Positions 25,448-33,760 of a stretch of 64,000 nt of DNA are shown in pieces; position 1 is the first letter of the stretch, and each line of letters starts with the position of its first letter. A program made the translations under genes and the position numbers. Below the pieces are notes generated by a model. It saw only the letters and a list, made by a program, of their open reading frames with translations. It made no database searches and was not told the DNA's origin. Origin of the DNA: Pseudomonas asturiensis (lineage in GTDB: Bacteria; Pseudomonadota; Gammaproteobacteria; Pseudomonadales; Pseudomonadaceae); NCBI RefSeq assembly GCF_900143095.1, contig NZ_FRDA01000018.1, positions 59,982-123,981 on the forward strand, read 5' to 3'.

Positions 25448-25602
25448 GGTGTTGCCCCTGATTGAATGCAGTTACTTCTAGGATAGTCGCGCGGTTCGGG
25501 GGTTCCGTTGAACCAACGGCATATTTTCGGGCTCCGAAACAGGGTGATCCTGTTCAGGCCATGGTATTGGCCACCGGCCCCTCAGAAAAGGTACGGCTTT
25601 AC

Positions 25603-26529
25603 ATGCAACCCTCTGCACACTCCCGAACACTGCGAGCGACCTGGCTCGCCCAGCTCCAAAGCAGCCCGCTGGTCAGCCTGGGCTTTATAGTCGCCGCCCT
25701 GATCGTTGTGATTCTCGGGGCTATCAGCCTCTACAACGCGTTTTTCGGCACCAGGCAGGTCAACTTCAACTACGCGCTGCTGGGCGGTACAGCAGGCTTC
25801 GCAGCCACTGCGCTGGGCGCCGTCATGGCCGTGGTGTTTCGCAATATCGCGCAGCGCACCCAGGACATCATGCTGGGCTTTGCCGCTGGCATGATGCTGG
25901 CGGCCAGCTCTTTCTCGCTGATTCTGCCGGGGCTGGAGGCGGCCCGGGAAATCACCGGCACCGGCCCGTTCGCAGCGGCGACCGTGGTCGCCGGCCTGGC
26001 ACTGGGCGTGCTGCTGATGCTGGGTCTGGACCGGTTCACCCCGCATGAACACGAAAGCTCAGGACGTCACGGTCCGCATTCGGACCGCATCAATCGAGTC
26101 TGGCTGTTCGTGCTGGCTATCACGCTGCATAACCTGCCCGAAGGCATGGCGATCGGTGTGAGCTTTGCGGGCGGCGACATGAACGTCGGCCTGCCCCTGA
26201 CCACAGCCATTGCCATTCAGGACATTCCGGAAGGCCTTGCCATCGCCCTCGCCTTGCGCGCAACCGGCCTGTCGGCCTACAAGGCCATGCTGGTCGCCAT
26301 CGGCTCCGGCCTGATGGAGCCACTGGGTTCATTGATTGGTCTGGGTATATCCAGCGGTTTTGCCATTGCTTACCCGCTGAGCATGGGTCTGGCAGCGGGC
26401 GCGATGATTTTCGTGGTCTCTCACGAGGTCATCCCGGAAACCCATCGCAACGGTCACCAGACCTCGGCAACCCTGGGACTGATGGGCGGGTTCGCGGTGA
26501 TGATGTTTCTGGACACTGCTCTGGGTTAA
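25603..26529 (+). CDS. ZIP-family metal transporter
   Basis: A 308-residue, eight-helix ZIP permease, likely importing zinc or other divalent metals. Key motifs are ITLHNLPEGMAIGVSF (helix IV, metal ligands His, Asn, Glu) and IQDIPEGLAIALAL (helix V). A short His-rich loop precedes helix IV (TPHEHESSGRHGPHSD). The start at 25603 (MQPSAHSRTLRATW) is preferred to upstream in-frame ATGs at 25462 and 25561 because upstream residues do not look conserved, though the ribosome binding site is only fair. The stop overlaps the convergent gene by 4 bases. Confidence 0.9.
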   Translation: MQPSAHSRTLRATWLAQLQSSPLVSLGFIVAALIVVILGAISLYNAFFGTRQVNFNYALLGGTAGFAATALGAVMAVVFRNIAQRTQDIMLGFAAGMMLAASSFSLILPGLEAAREITGTGPFAAATVVAGLALGVLLMLGLDRFTPHEHESSGRHGPHSDRINRVWLFVLAITLHNLPEGMAIGVSFAGGDMNVGLPLTTAIAIQDIPEGLAIALALRATGLSAYKAMLVAIGSGLMEPLGSLIGLGISSGFAIAYPLSMGLAAGAMIFVVSHEVIPETHRNGHQTSATLGLMGGFAVMMFLDTALG

Positions 26530-27044
26530 CCGCGCAGTGCCTGCAGCGATGGCACGGCATGAATGCCGGCTGCCGCTGCCAACTCCAGCACGCGGGCTTC
26601 ATCGTTGCCGAACACCAGAACGGCCTGCAGCTCATCGTCCAGCGGCTGACTGAAGTCCATCAGCACATAGCCGCCCATTTCTTTGTTCATGCTGCTCAAC
26701 TGAATCTGAATACGATTGAGCGCCACAAGCGGCTCTATTTTGCTCAGCTGTTTAGGCTTGATGTTGAACGCCACGTCCTTGCCGAAAGACTGGACGATCT
26801 GTTCGAACAAATCGGCATACGTGTCGGCTTGAAACAATACGGTCGCCGGCAGGCTACCCACCACCACCCACTCACCCAGCGGAATCGGGAAGGTGTCGTC
26901 GTAGTTGATGTCGGGATTGGCTGTCAGAAACGCCTGCGGATCGGCGTATGCCTGGGCGGCTTCGTCGGCGACCCGCACGATGTCTTCATCGCCCATGCAC
27001 CCGGAACTGATTTTGCTGATTAATTCGACGAGTGAGTCTTTCAT
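26526..27044 (-). CDS. Hypothetical cytoplasmic protein (172 aa)
   Basis: A 172-residue acidic soluble protein (MKDSLVELISKISSGCMGDE start; GIHAVPSLQALRG end). I do not recognise a domain. It has no signal peptide or membrane helix. Segments such as EWVVVGSLPATVLFQAD suggest a mixed alpha/beta fold. The stop overlaps the ZIP gene stop by 4 bases. It lies downstream of the ankyrin gene on the same strand but is separated from it by a strong terminator, so it should have its own promoter in 27045-27066 or depend on readthrough. Confidence 0.72.
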   Translation of the reverse strand: MKDSLVELISKISSGCMGDEDIVRVADEAAQAYADPQAFLTANPDINYDDTFPIPLGEWVVVGSLPATVLFQADTYADLFEQIVQSFGKDVAFNIKPKQLSKIEPLVALNRIQIQLSSMNKEMGGYVLMDFSQPLDDELQAVLVFGNDEARVLELAAAAGIHAVPSLQALRG

Positions 27045-27066
27045 GGGGGCGATCCTGATAGCGGGT

Positions 27067-27108
27067 AAAAAAGAGGCGCGAAGGATAACGGGAAATCCTT
27101 CGCGCCTC
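27067..27108 (-). terminator. Strong Rho-independent terminator of the ankyrin gene
   Basis: A perfect 14-bp stem (GAGGCGCGAAGGAT/ATCCTTCGCGCCTC) with an 8-base loop is followed on the minus strand by six T. Confidence 0.92.
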
Positions 27109-27136
27109 TACGCCATTGGCATCGACGGGGTGCGGC

Positions 27137-27676
27137 TCAGACCGGCTGCACACCCAGTTTACTCAGTTGCTCTGCCGTTCCCGTCGCGCCCATGGTCTGG
27201 GCCGCGCCCAGCGCATTCACGCCCTTGGCATCACGGACATGCGGGTCGGCGCCCTTGGCGATCAGGTAGTCGACAATCTCCGTACGGTTGAACATGGCCG
27301 CCATCATCAATGCAGTGCGACCATCAGCCGACGCGCCTTCTACTTCCGCGCCGCCTTCGACGAGCATTTTGACCACCGCCAGGTCGCCCTTGAAGGCTGC
27401 ACCGGCGATAGGGCTCTGACCATTATCGTTACGAATTTCAGGGTTGGCCTTGTGGTCTAGCAGCACGCGCACAGCGTCCTGGTGGCCGTGATAGCTGGCC
27501 AGCATCAGCAAGGTGTCGCCCTTGTGATTGCGCAGGTCGGCTGGCAGCCCCTTTTTCAGAAGCCGTTCGAGCATCACTGCATCGCCCTGGCGAGCGACGT
27601 TGAACACCTGTTCGGCGAACTCTGCAGTTTCTTCGTCCGTCATCGTCTTGGGTTGGTGGCTCGTTGAATCAGTCAT
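27137..27676 (-). CDS. Ankyrin-repeat protein
   Basis: A 179-residue protein with about four ankyrin repeats, visible as KGDTLLMLASYHGHQDAVRV, NGQSPIAGAAFKGDLAVVKM, DGRTALMMAAMFNRTEIVDY and a final partial repeat ending GVNALGAAQTMG. Such proteins mediate protein contacts. In Pseudomonas, ankyrin proteins such as AnkB sit with catalase genes, but no catalase is here and this one lacks a signal peptide, so it is cytoplasmic. The start at 27676 (MTDSTSHQPK) has a second ATG 11 codons later as an alternative. Confidence 0.9.
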   Translation of the reverse strand: MTDSTSHQPKTMTDEETAEFAEQVFNVARQGDAVMLERLLKKGLPADLRNHKGDTLLMLASYHGHQDAVRVLLDHKANPEIRNDNGQSPIAGAAFKGDLAVVKMLVEGGAEVEGASADGRTALMMAAMFNRTEIVDYLIAKGADPHVRDAKGVNALGAAQTMGATGTAEQLSKLGVQPV

Positions 27677-27841
27677 CAGTCACTCCTTGGCGCGCGGTCA
27701 TCCGGGAATCCGATGTACCCGGCAGCGGTAAACACACTGACCGCAAGTCTTGCCAGCTGTTCGATCAGGGTCAAGCGATGCCGTGGATAGCGAAAAATGT
27801 GGATCCGATCATCGCGCCAGGCATTTGGTTCCCCATAAACG

Positions 27842-27882
27842 GCAAAATGCAGGATGCACGACAGGCATTCATGCAAAATGCA
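27842..27882. repeat. Two direct GCAAAATGCA repeats, 31 bp apart
   Basis: Identical 10-mers start at 27842 and 27873, a 31-bp (three-turn) spacing. They end 33 bases upstream of the -35 of the downstream promoter. They fit a pair of activator or repressor sites. Confidence 0.5.
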
Positions 27883-27914
27883 CGAAGAGATGAAATTCGA
27901 AATATTATAAGTTA

Positions 27915-27942
27915 TTGATTTTAAAGGTGAATATTTTATAGC
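27915..27942 (+). promoter_or_regulatory. Candidate sigma-70 promoter of the DUF3509-like gene
   Basis: TTGATT (27915-27920) and TATAGC (27937-27942) are spaced by 16 bases in an AT-rich stretch about 70 bases before ATG 28012. Confidence 0.5.
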
Positions 27943-28011
27943 GAATGCTGGCACAGACACTGCACTAGTACTACCAAGCTTGTTATCCCGTGAGCAATGG
28001 AGCCGCTAGAC

Positions 28012-28290
28012 ATGACTTTTATTCAAGAAAAATTCGCTTCCGTATTCTCCGACTACACCGTTACCACCCAGCCACGTCCAGACGGCGGTGTGCTCTTGTC
28101 GCTGCGTAACGATGAAGGCAAACAGATCCGTCGCTCCGTGTCTTATGCACAACTGCACACTCCGGTTCAGCTGGAATGGGTCATCAGCGCCATTCGTCGC
28201 GACCTGGCTGCACAAGCCAGTGAACTGCCGGCGATTTCGATGCTGCAGAGCCAGCACCGCTTCGACCTGCCGACTTATCACACCCGTTGA
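28012..28290 (+). CDS. DUF3509-like small protein
   Basis: A 92-residue protein of a family I recall as DUF3509, small proteins found in pseudomonads. The signature is a start like MTFIQEKFASVFSDYTV followed by PRPDGGVLLSLRNDEGKQI. The function is unknown. There is no signal peptide or membrane helix. ATG 28012 is used because an upstream in-frame TTG/ATG adds only a few unconserved residues; GGAG lies about 9 bases before it. It has its own promoter and a very strong terminator, so it is probably well expressed. Confidence 0.82.
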   Translation: MTFIQEKFASVFSDYTVTTQPRPDGGVLLSLRNDEGKQIRRSVSYAQLHTPVQLEWVISAIRRDLAAQASELPAISMLQSQHRFDLPTYHTR

Positions 28291-28354
28291 TGCTTCACGC
28301 TTTATGTCGCTCCCGCCGGGGCGGCACTGTTGTACGCTCTCTCATCCCTTGTTC

Positions 28355-28394
28355 ACCGCGATAACAATGCTTATTTGTTATCGCGGTTTTTTTT
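28355..28394 (+). terminator. Strong Rho-independent terminator after the DUF3509-like gene
   Basis: A perfect 12-bp stem (ACCGCGATAACA/TGTTATCGCGGT) with a 9-base loop is followed by eight T. Confidence 0.93.
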
Positions 28395-28401
28395 GGCCTG
28401 T

Positions 28402-29124
28402 TCAGCCTATTAATCCCCGACACAGGGCTTCCCCGACAGCCTGCGCCTTGTTGGCCACGCCCAGCTTTGAATAGATCGTTTTGAAGTGATACTTGACCGT
28501 AGCCTCTGAGACACCTCGAATCACCGAAATCTCCCAAGCCGTCTTGCCATTTCTGGCCCACTGCAATATTTCCAGTTCCTTTCGGGTCAGCCCGCGAGAG
28601 TTGGACCCGATCCCGCGGCACACCCGATGCAATACCGGAACCAGGCTGGTGATCAGGTATTTGTCTTCAGGACCAAGTGCCCGCCGCATGCCGCCCAGGG
28701 TAATGACCGAGGTCACACTGTTCATATCCCGACAATGGCCGGTATAGCCATAAGACATTGCAGGCAACAGCTGGCAGGCGGCCAACGCCTCTTCATACCA
28801 GACAGGGGCAGGAAACAGCCGCAACGCATCTCGCCAATCCAGAAATCCAAGATTATTGCGGTAGAAGCGGATCACCGGGTCCTGAGCGATCATCTGTGCC
28901 CGCCCATACTCACGACGCCAGGCTTCGTCGACGTTGGAGGTGACGAGCGCCAGCAGACGAGCGCTCTTGAGCTGGTAAAACATGGCTGTTTCGCAGCCGC
29001 ACTCGCGCCGCAGCCACTCAAGCGCATTCTCGATGGCAGTCTGGCCGTCGAATTCGGTGATCGTATTGACCATCTGTTCTATCAATGAGCCCATTGTTAC
29101 GTTGTCTGTCATGGCACTGCACAT
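28402..29124 (-). CDS. LuxR-family regulator with AHL-binding domain (LuxR solo)
   Basis: A 240-residue quorum-sensing-type regulator. The N-terminal autoinducer-binding domain keeps W69, Y73, D82, P83 and W97, with exactly the spacing of TraR W57, Y61, D70, P71 and W85, so it probably binds an acyl-homoserine lactone or similar ligand. The C-terminal LuxR helix-turn-helix is clear (RGLTRKELEILQWARNGKTA and SEATVKYHFKTIYSKLGV). GTAGGGAG upstream supports ATG 29124; ATGs at 29112 and 29094 are alternatives. No luxI gene is in the window. It lies downstream of mtnC on the same strand after a 222-base gap. Confidence 0.9.
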   Translation of the reverse strand: MCSAMTDNVTMGSLIEQMVNTITEFDGQTAIENALEWLRRECGCETAMFYQLKSARLLALVTSNVDEAWRREYGRAQMIAQDPVIRFYRNNLGFLDWRDALRLFPAPVWYEEALAACQLLPAMSYGYTGHCRDMNSVTSVITLGGMRRALGPEDKYLITSLVPVLHRVCRGIGSNSRGLTRKELEILQWARNGKTAWEISVIRGVSEATVKYHFKTIYSKLGVANKAQAVGEALCRGLIG

Positions 29125-29346
29125 CGCGGCCGCTCCCTACGCACCCTCGACACATGCACTGTTGGCAATTTGATTGACGAGGGGTCTGAAGGCGCGAAAC
29201 TTACACGATTAACAACGTTTAAAAACAACGATTCAAACAAACAGGATTAACGCACTTACAGCCCGGCAGAGCCCTACACAACGGAAGGACACTGCCTACA
29301 AAAAGTGCCTGATTGACAGAAAAAACGTGTGCAGAAAGGCCCGTCG

Positions 29347-30039
29347 TCAGAGGCTCTGGAAGCTCTTGGGGTCAATGGCCGCGAAGCTGGCGACATTCTG
29401 ATGCCCCACCAGAAGTCCGTCGGCGCGCACGAGGCCACAGGTGGCCATGCCAGCCGCCTGCGCGGCATCCAGTTCTTCGACAATGTCGGAAAGAAACAGA
29501 ATGTCCCCAGGCTCACAGCCAATGGCCTGAGTGATCGTTCGGTACGATTGCGCTTCACGCTTGGGCCCGGACGTGGTGTCGAAATAACCACTGAACAATC
29601 CGGAAAGATCACCCGCCTCGGAGCAGCCGAAAATCAGCTTCTGGGCCTGTATCGAGCCCGAGGAATAGACGTAGAGCCTGTAACCCTCTTCATGCCAGCG
29701 CTTCAAAGCCTCGACGGCGTCCGGGTACACGTGCCCCTTGAGCTGACCGGCGTTGTAACCCTGCTCCCAGACCATGCCTTGCAGCGCCTTGAGCGGCGTG
29801 GCCTTGCGATCCTCGGCAATCCACTGCAAGAGAATCCCGATGACCCGTTCGACGTCGGCGTCAGGTTCGCCACTGTCGCTGCGCACGGCCTGCAATTGCG
29901 CTGCAACGGCGGGCTTCTCGGCATTCTGGCGAACAAAGTCCGGCAAGTGCTTTTTCGCGAACGGAAACAACACGTCGAACACGAAACTCACCGCACTGGT
30001 CGTGCCTTCGATATCCGTGAGGATGGCTTTAATGGGCAT
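29347..30039 (-). CDS. mtnC: Acireductone synthase (enolase-phosphatase E1)
   Basis: A 230-residue HAD-superfamily enzyme of methionine salvage. It enolises and dephosphorylates 2,3-diketo-5-methylthiopentyl-1-phosphate to acireductone. Motif I is ILTDIEGTTSAVSFV at the N-terminus, motif II is YVYSSGSIQAQ, and motif III/IV is ILFLSDIVEELDAA. ATG 30039 (MPIKAILTDIEG) is the usual start; the longer frame adds 13 unconserved residues. It follows mtnD by 28 bases in the MFS-mtnB-mtnD-mtnC unit. mtnA and mtnP, needed earlier in the pathway, are not in the window. Confidence 0.96.
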   Translation of the reverse strand: MPIKAILTDIEGTTSAVSFVFDVLFPFAKKHLPDFVRQNAEKPAVAAQLQAVRSDSGEPDADVERVIGILLQWIAEDRKATPLKALQGMVWEQGYNAGQLKGHVYPDAVEALKRWHEEGYRLYVYSSGSIQAQKLIFGCSEAGDLSGLFSGYFDTTSGPKREAQSYRTITQAIGCEPGDILFLSDIVEELDAAQAAGMATCGLVRADGLLVGHQNVASFAAIDPKSFQSL

Positions 30040-30067
30040 CAGGGTGTGGCTCCTCTCAAGCAACAAG

Positions 30068-30613
30068 TCAGTCTTCAAGCCTTGGAAAACGACCGGCGAT
30101 GTCTTCGCCGGTGAAGTTCGCCACCCAGCCTTCAGGATTATTGAACAGGCGGATGGCGACGAAATGAGGGTTCTCGCCCATGTCGAACCAGTGCTTCGTT
30201 CCGGCGGGGACGGAAATCAGGTCGTTCTTTTCGCACAGCACGGCGTACACATAATCGTCGATGTGCAGGGTGAACAAGCCACGGCCCGCGACGAAGAAAC
30301 GTACTTCGTCCTCGCCATGACGATGCTCTTCAAGAAATTTGGCACGCAACTCGGCTTTCTGCGGGTGATCGCTGTTGAGGCTGATGACATCCACGGTCAC
30401 ATAACCGTGCTCGGTCATCAGCGCGTCGATCTGGCGACGATAGGCGTGGATGACTTCTTCCTGAGAAGCACCCGGCGTGATCGGCGTAGCGGCTTCCCAG
30501 CGCGCAAACGAAACGCCCTGCTCGGCCAGCGTCGACGCGATGTCTTCAAGGTGAGTCAGTACCTTGTTGGGTACTTCGGGGCTTGAAACGTGATAAACGG
30601 ACAGGCTGCTCAT
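30068..30613 (-). CDS. mtnD: Acireductone dioxygenase
   Basis: A 181-residue cupin metalloenzyme that oxidises acireductone to the keto-acid precursor of methionine (Fe form), or to CO, formate and methylthiopropionate (Ni form). Metal ligands are visible in EEHRHGEDEVRFFVAG (His, His, Glu; about 92-98) and in AGTKHWFDMG (His). ATG 30613 begins MSSLSVYHVSSPE, as in other Pseudomonas proteins of this kind. It sits between mtnB (86-base gap) and mtnC (28-base gap), on the same strand. Confidence 0.96.
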   Translation of the reverse strand: MSSLSVYHVSSPEVPNKVLTHLEDIASTLAEQGVSFARWEAATPITPGASQEEVIHAYRRQIDALMTEHGYVTVDVISLNSDHPQKAELRAKFLEEHRHGEDEVRFFVAGRGLFTLHIDDYVYAVLCEKNDLISVPAGTKHWFDMGENPHFVAIRLFNNPEGWVANFTGEDIAGRFPRLED

Positions 30614-30699
30614 GGTAAAAATCCTCGGTTCAAGGCTTGGCAACACCTTCCGGCTTTTACAGGCCGGTCAGGCACACACTCTTGTTTATCGCGTGACGC

Positions 30700-31314
30700 T
30701 CAGCGGTTCAATACCGCACGCATCTTCAATTCGCATTCGAACAGAAACTCGAAGGCCTCGATCTGACGCAATGCATCGCTCATGTGCGCTCCCCAGGTGT
30801 ACAGGCCGTGGCCGCGAATCAGATAACCCGCGCAATCGGGATGGGCATCAAGCCACGGCTGCACTCTGGCGGCCAGGCGGGCGATATCCTGATCGTTGTC
30901 GAAGATCGGCACCACCACCCGCGACTCGTGAGTGACCACACCCTGGAAGGCCTTCTGCAGTTCGTAGTCCTCGAACACCAGATGATCGGCATCGGTCAGT
31001 CTGGACAATACCGTCGCGTTCACCGAATGGGTGTGCAGTACCGCGCCGACCTGCGGCTTGCAGCTGTACAGTTGAGTGTGCAACAGCGTTTCGGCGGACG
31101 GTTTCTTGCCTGGCTCCAGGCTGGAGCCGTGCAGGTCAGTGGCCAGCACATCGTCGATGCCCAACTGGCCCTTGTGCTTGCCGGACACAGTCAGCAGCGC
31201 TTCGCTGGCCGACAGTCGCACCGAATAATTGCTGCTGGTGGCAGGCGACCAGCCGCGGCCGTACAGAAAACGACCGGCCTCGATGATCTGTTGTGTCAAT
31301 TGTTCACGGGTCAT
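30700..31314 (-). CDS. mtnB: Methylthioribulose-1-phosphate dehydratase
   Basis: A 204-residue class II aldolase-fold zinc enzyme of methionine salvage that dehydrates methylthioribulose-1-phosphate. Zinc ligands lie in AVLHTHSVNATVL (about 94) and in IRGHGLYTWG (about 168). The N-terminal GWSPATSSNYSVRL is typical of MtnB. The ATG at 31314 overlaps the MFS transporter stop by 4 bases (31311-31314), so both are translationally coupled. Family members FucA and AraD differ in the substrate loop, and context settles the call. Confidence 0.95.
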   Translation of the reverse strand: MTREQLTQQIIEAGRFLYGRGWSPATSSNYSVRLSASEALLTVSGKHKGQLGIDDVLATDLHGSSLEPGKKPSAETLLHTQLYSCKPQVGAVLHTHSVNATVLSRLTDADHLVFEDYELQKAFQGVVTHESRVVVPIFDNDQDIARLAARVQPWLDAHPDCAGYLIRGHGLYTWGAHMSDALRQIEAFEFLFECELKMRAVLNR

Positions 31315-32474
31315 ACACCTTCCTCTTTCCTGGGTGTGACAATCATGATGGCTGCGGCCAGTGCCGCAACACTGGCAATGGCAAAGGTCCAGAAGGAACC
31401 CAGCACGTTCCAGCTGTAGCCTGCATACAGTGCGCCCAGCGCACCACCAACACCGGACAGCGCTGCATAGAGTGCTTGTCCCTGACCTTGCTGGCGGGGG
31501 CCGAAGCTACGTTGCACGAAATGGATGGCAGCGGCGTGAAAGCTGCCGAATGTTGCAGCGTGCATGACCTGAGCGAGCAGCAACACCGCCAGGTGCTCGG
31601 CAAATGCACCCAGCAGCAACCAGCGCAACGCCGCCAACAAAAAACTGGCCAGCAACACCTGACGCACGGAAAAACGCTGCAGAACCCGACTCATGACCAT
31701 GAACATCAAGACTTCAGCCACTACGCCCACGGCCCACAGCAAACCGATCAGGCCGCGACCGTAGCCGAGCGCCTCCAGATGCAGCGTGAGGAACGTGTAA
31801 TAGGGCCCATGACTGAGCAGCATCAGCGCCACGCTGATGTAAAACGCCAGTACACCGGGTCGCATCAATTGCCTGAGAAAGCCACCCTCCTCTGCTGGCC
31901 GGGTCGAGACCGGCGGCTGCGCATTGGGCACCCACCAGCTGCTGACGGCGATGCCGGCCATGATCGCCAGAAGAATGTAGGGAAACAGGTCCAGACTGAA
32001 CCACTCGAACAGACGACCGAGCACCACCACCGCAAGAATGAACCCGATCGAACCCCACAGGCGGATCTGGCTGTAACGTGCTGTCTGGCCTTGCAGGTGC
32101 GCCAGCGTGATGACCTCAAACTGCGGCAGAATCGCGTGCCAGAAGAACGCGTACAAGGCCATGACCAGCGCCAGCCAGGCATAGCTGTGATCAAGCAGAA
32201 TGAGCGAGAACGCCAGCAGCGTGCAGATCGCGCCAAAGCGGACAATGGCCAGCCGTCGCCCGGTGTAGTCGCCCAGCCAGCCCCAGATATTGGGTGCCAC
32301 GCAACGCATCAGCATGGGAATGGCGATCAGTTCGCCAATCCGCGCACTGGAAAACCCGAGATGATGCAGGTACAGCGCCATGAAGGGTGCCGCCGAGCCA
32401 AGCAAGGCGAAGTAACACACATAAAACCCGGACAGCCGCCAGTAAGGCAACTGTCCGCCGGGAAGTGGCGCCAC
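31311..32474 (-). CDS. MFS transporter linked to methionine salvage
   Basis: A 387-residue, twelve-helix MFS permease of the HcaT/nucleoside-symporter-like group (YWRLSGFYVCYFALLGSAAP and ARIGELIAIPMLMRC at the N-terminus). The substrate is unknown. Coupling to mtnB suggests a methylthio compound or nucleoside, but this is inference. The first codon used is GTG at 32474. A TTG at 32450 (start LPYWRLSG) preceded by GGCGGACAG is a good alternative and would match many family N-termini. It begins 30 bases after aroC. Confidence 0.87.
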   Translation of the reverse strand: MAPLPGGQLPYWRLSGFYVCYFALLGSAAPFMALYLHHLGFSSARIGELIAIPMLMRCVAPNIWGWLGDYTGRRLAIVRFGAICTLLAFSLILLDHSYAWLALVMALYAFFWHAILPQFEVITLAHLQGQTARYSQIRLWGSIGFILAVVVLGRLFEWFSLDLFPYILLAIMAGIAVSSWWVPNAQPPVSTRPAEEGGFLRQLMRPGVLAFYISVALMLLSHGPYYTFLTLHLEALGYGRGLIGLLWAVGVVAEVLMFMVMSRVLQRFSVRQVLLASFLLAALRWLLLGAFAEHLAVLLLAQVMHAATFGSFHAAAIHFVQRSFGPRQQGQGQALYAALSGVGGALGALYAGYSWNVLGSFWTFAIASVAALAAAIMIVTPRKEEGV

Positions 32475-32504
32475 GCTAGCAGTCCGCGACAGCCGCAGCG
32501 CCCA

Positions 32505-33596
32505 TTACAACTGAGCCAGTACAGGCGTGTTGACGCTGACGTCCGCGTTCTGACCGCGATGACGCAGCAGATGGTCCAGCAGCACGATTGCCATCATGGC
32601 TTCGGCAATCGGTGTGGCGCGAATGCCGACGCACGGGTCGTGACGGCCTTTGGTGATGACGTCGGCAGCGTTGCCATCGACATCGATGGAGCGGCCCGGT
32701 GTGGTGATACTGGACGTCGGCTTAAGCGCCAGGTGCGCAATGATCGGCTGACCGGAGGAGATTCCGCCCAGAATGCCGCCCGCCTGATTGGACACAAACC
32801 CTTCAGGCGTCATTTCGTCACGATGCTCGGTGCCACGCTGGGCAACGCAATCAAAGCCTGCGCCGATTTCCACGCCTTTGACGGCATTGATGCTCATCAG
32901 CGCATGGGCCAGTTCGGCATCCAGGCGATCAAAGATCGGCTCGCCCAGACCCGGCATGACACCTTCGGCAACCACGGTAATCTTCGCGCCGACCGAGTCC
33001 TGGTCGCGACGTAACTGGTCCATATAGGCTTCCAGTTCCGGCACCTTGTCAGGGTCGGGGCAGAAAAACGCGTTGTCCTCTACCGAATCCCAGGTCTTGA
33101 ACGGAATCTGGATAGGGCCCAACTGACTCATGTAGCCACGAATGACAATGCCCTGAGTCGCCAGGTACTTCTTGGCGATAGCACCCGCTGCGACACGCAT
33201 GGCGGTTTCACGCGCGGAGCTACGACCGCCGCCGCGATAATCGCGGATGCCGTACTTATGGTGGTAGGTGTAGTCGGCATGAGCAGGCCGGAACAGATCC
33301 TTGATGGCCGAGTAGTCCTTGGACTTCTGATCGGTGTTGCGGATCAGCAGGCCGATGGAGGCGCCTGTGGTCTTGCCCTCGAAGACCCCCGAGAGAATCT
33401 CGACCTCATCGGCTTCCTGACGCTGCGTGGTGTGCCGGCTGGTGCCCGGCTTGCGGCGATCCAGGTCGCGCTGCAGGTCCTGCAGGTCCAGCTCAAGCCC
33501 TGGCGGGCAGCCGTCGACGATCGCGACCAGCGCCGGACCGTGGCTTTCGCCGGCAGTGGTGACAGTGAACAGCTTGCCGAAAGTGTTGCCGGACAT
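32505..33596 (-). CDS. aroC: Chorismate synthase
   Basis: A 363-residue AroC of normal length. It makes chorismate from 5-enolpyruvylshikimate-3-phosphate using reduced FMN, the last step of the shikimate pathway. Signatures are GESHGPALVAIVDGCPPG (N-terminus), YRGGGRSSARETA (centre) and SSITTPGRSIDVDG (C-terminal third). ATG 33596 gives the standard MSGNTFGKLFTVTTAGES. It is the first gene of the minus-strand run that continues into the MFS transporter and mtn genes. Confidence 0.98.
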   Translation of the reverse strand: MSGNTFGKLFTVTTAGESHGPALVAIVDGCPPGLELDLQDLQRDLDRRKPGTSRHTTQRQEADEVEILSGVFEGKTTGASIGLLIRNTDQKSKDYSAIKDLFRPAHADYTYHHKYGIRDYRGGGRSSARETAMRVAAGAIAKKYLATQGIVIRGYMSQLGPIQIPFKTWDSVEDNAFFCPDPDKVPELEAYMDQLRRDQDSVGAKITVVAEGVMPGLGEPIFDRLDAELAHALMSINAVKGVEIGAGFDCVAQRGTEHRDEMTPEGFVSNQAGGILGGISSGQPIIAHLALKPTSSITTPGRSIDVDGNAADVITKGRHDPCVGIRATPIAEAMMAIVLLDHLLRHRGQNADVSVNTPVLAQL

Positions 33597-33760
33597 GCGG
33601 GCGCTCCGAAAAATCAGTCAAAAAACCGAATCAATGAATCAAGCGCGCCAGTATACGCAGGCTCGTCGCTCAGTTCATCCTCGAACCTTCCGTGACGGCG
33701 TGCGTCCAAGCGAGACCCCGCCCCAATGATGGCCTTGCGATGTTATCTGGTAATCCCTTG

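Larger units (their letters stand above)
27677..28011. other. Divergent regulatory region with direct repeats
   Basis: A 335-base gap between the ankyrin gene (minus) and the DUF3509-like gene (plus). It is markedly AT-rich at 27885-27945. It holds the direct repeat GCAAAATGCA at 27842-27851 and 27873-27882, and a promoter at 27915-27942. I see no credible gene. Confidence 0.6.
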
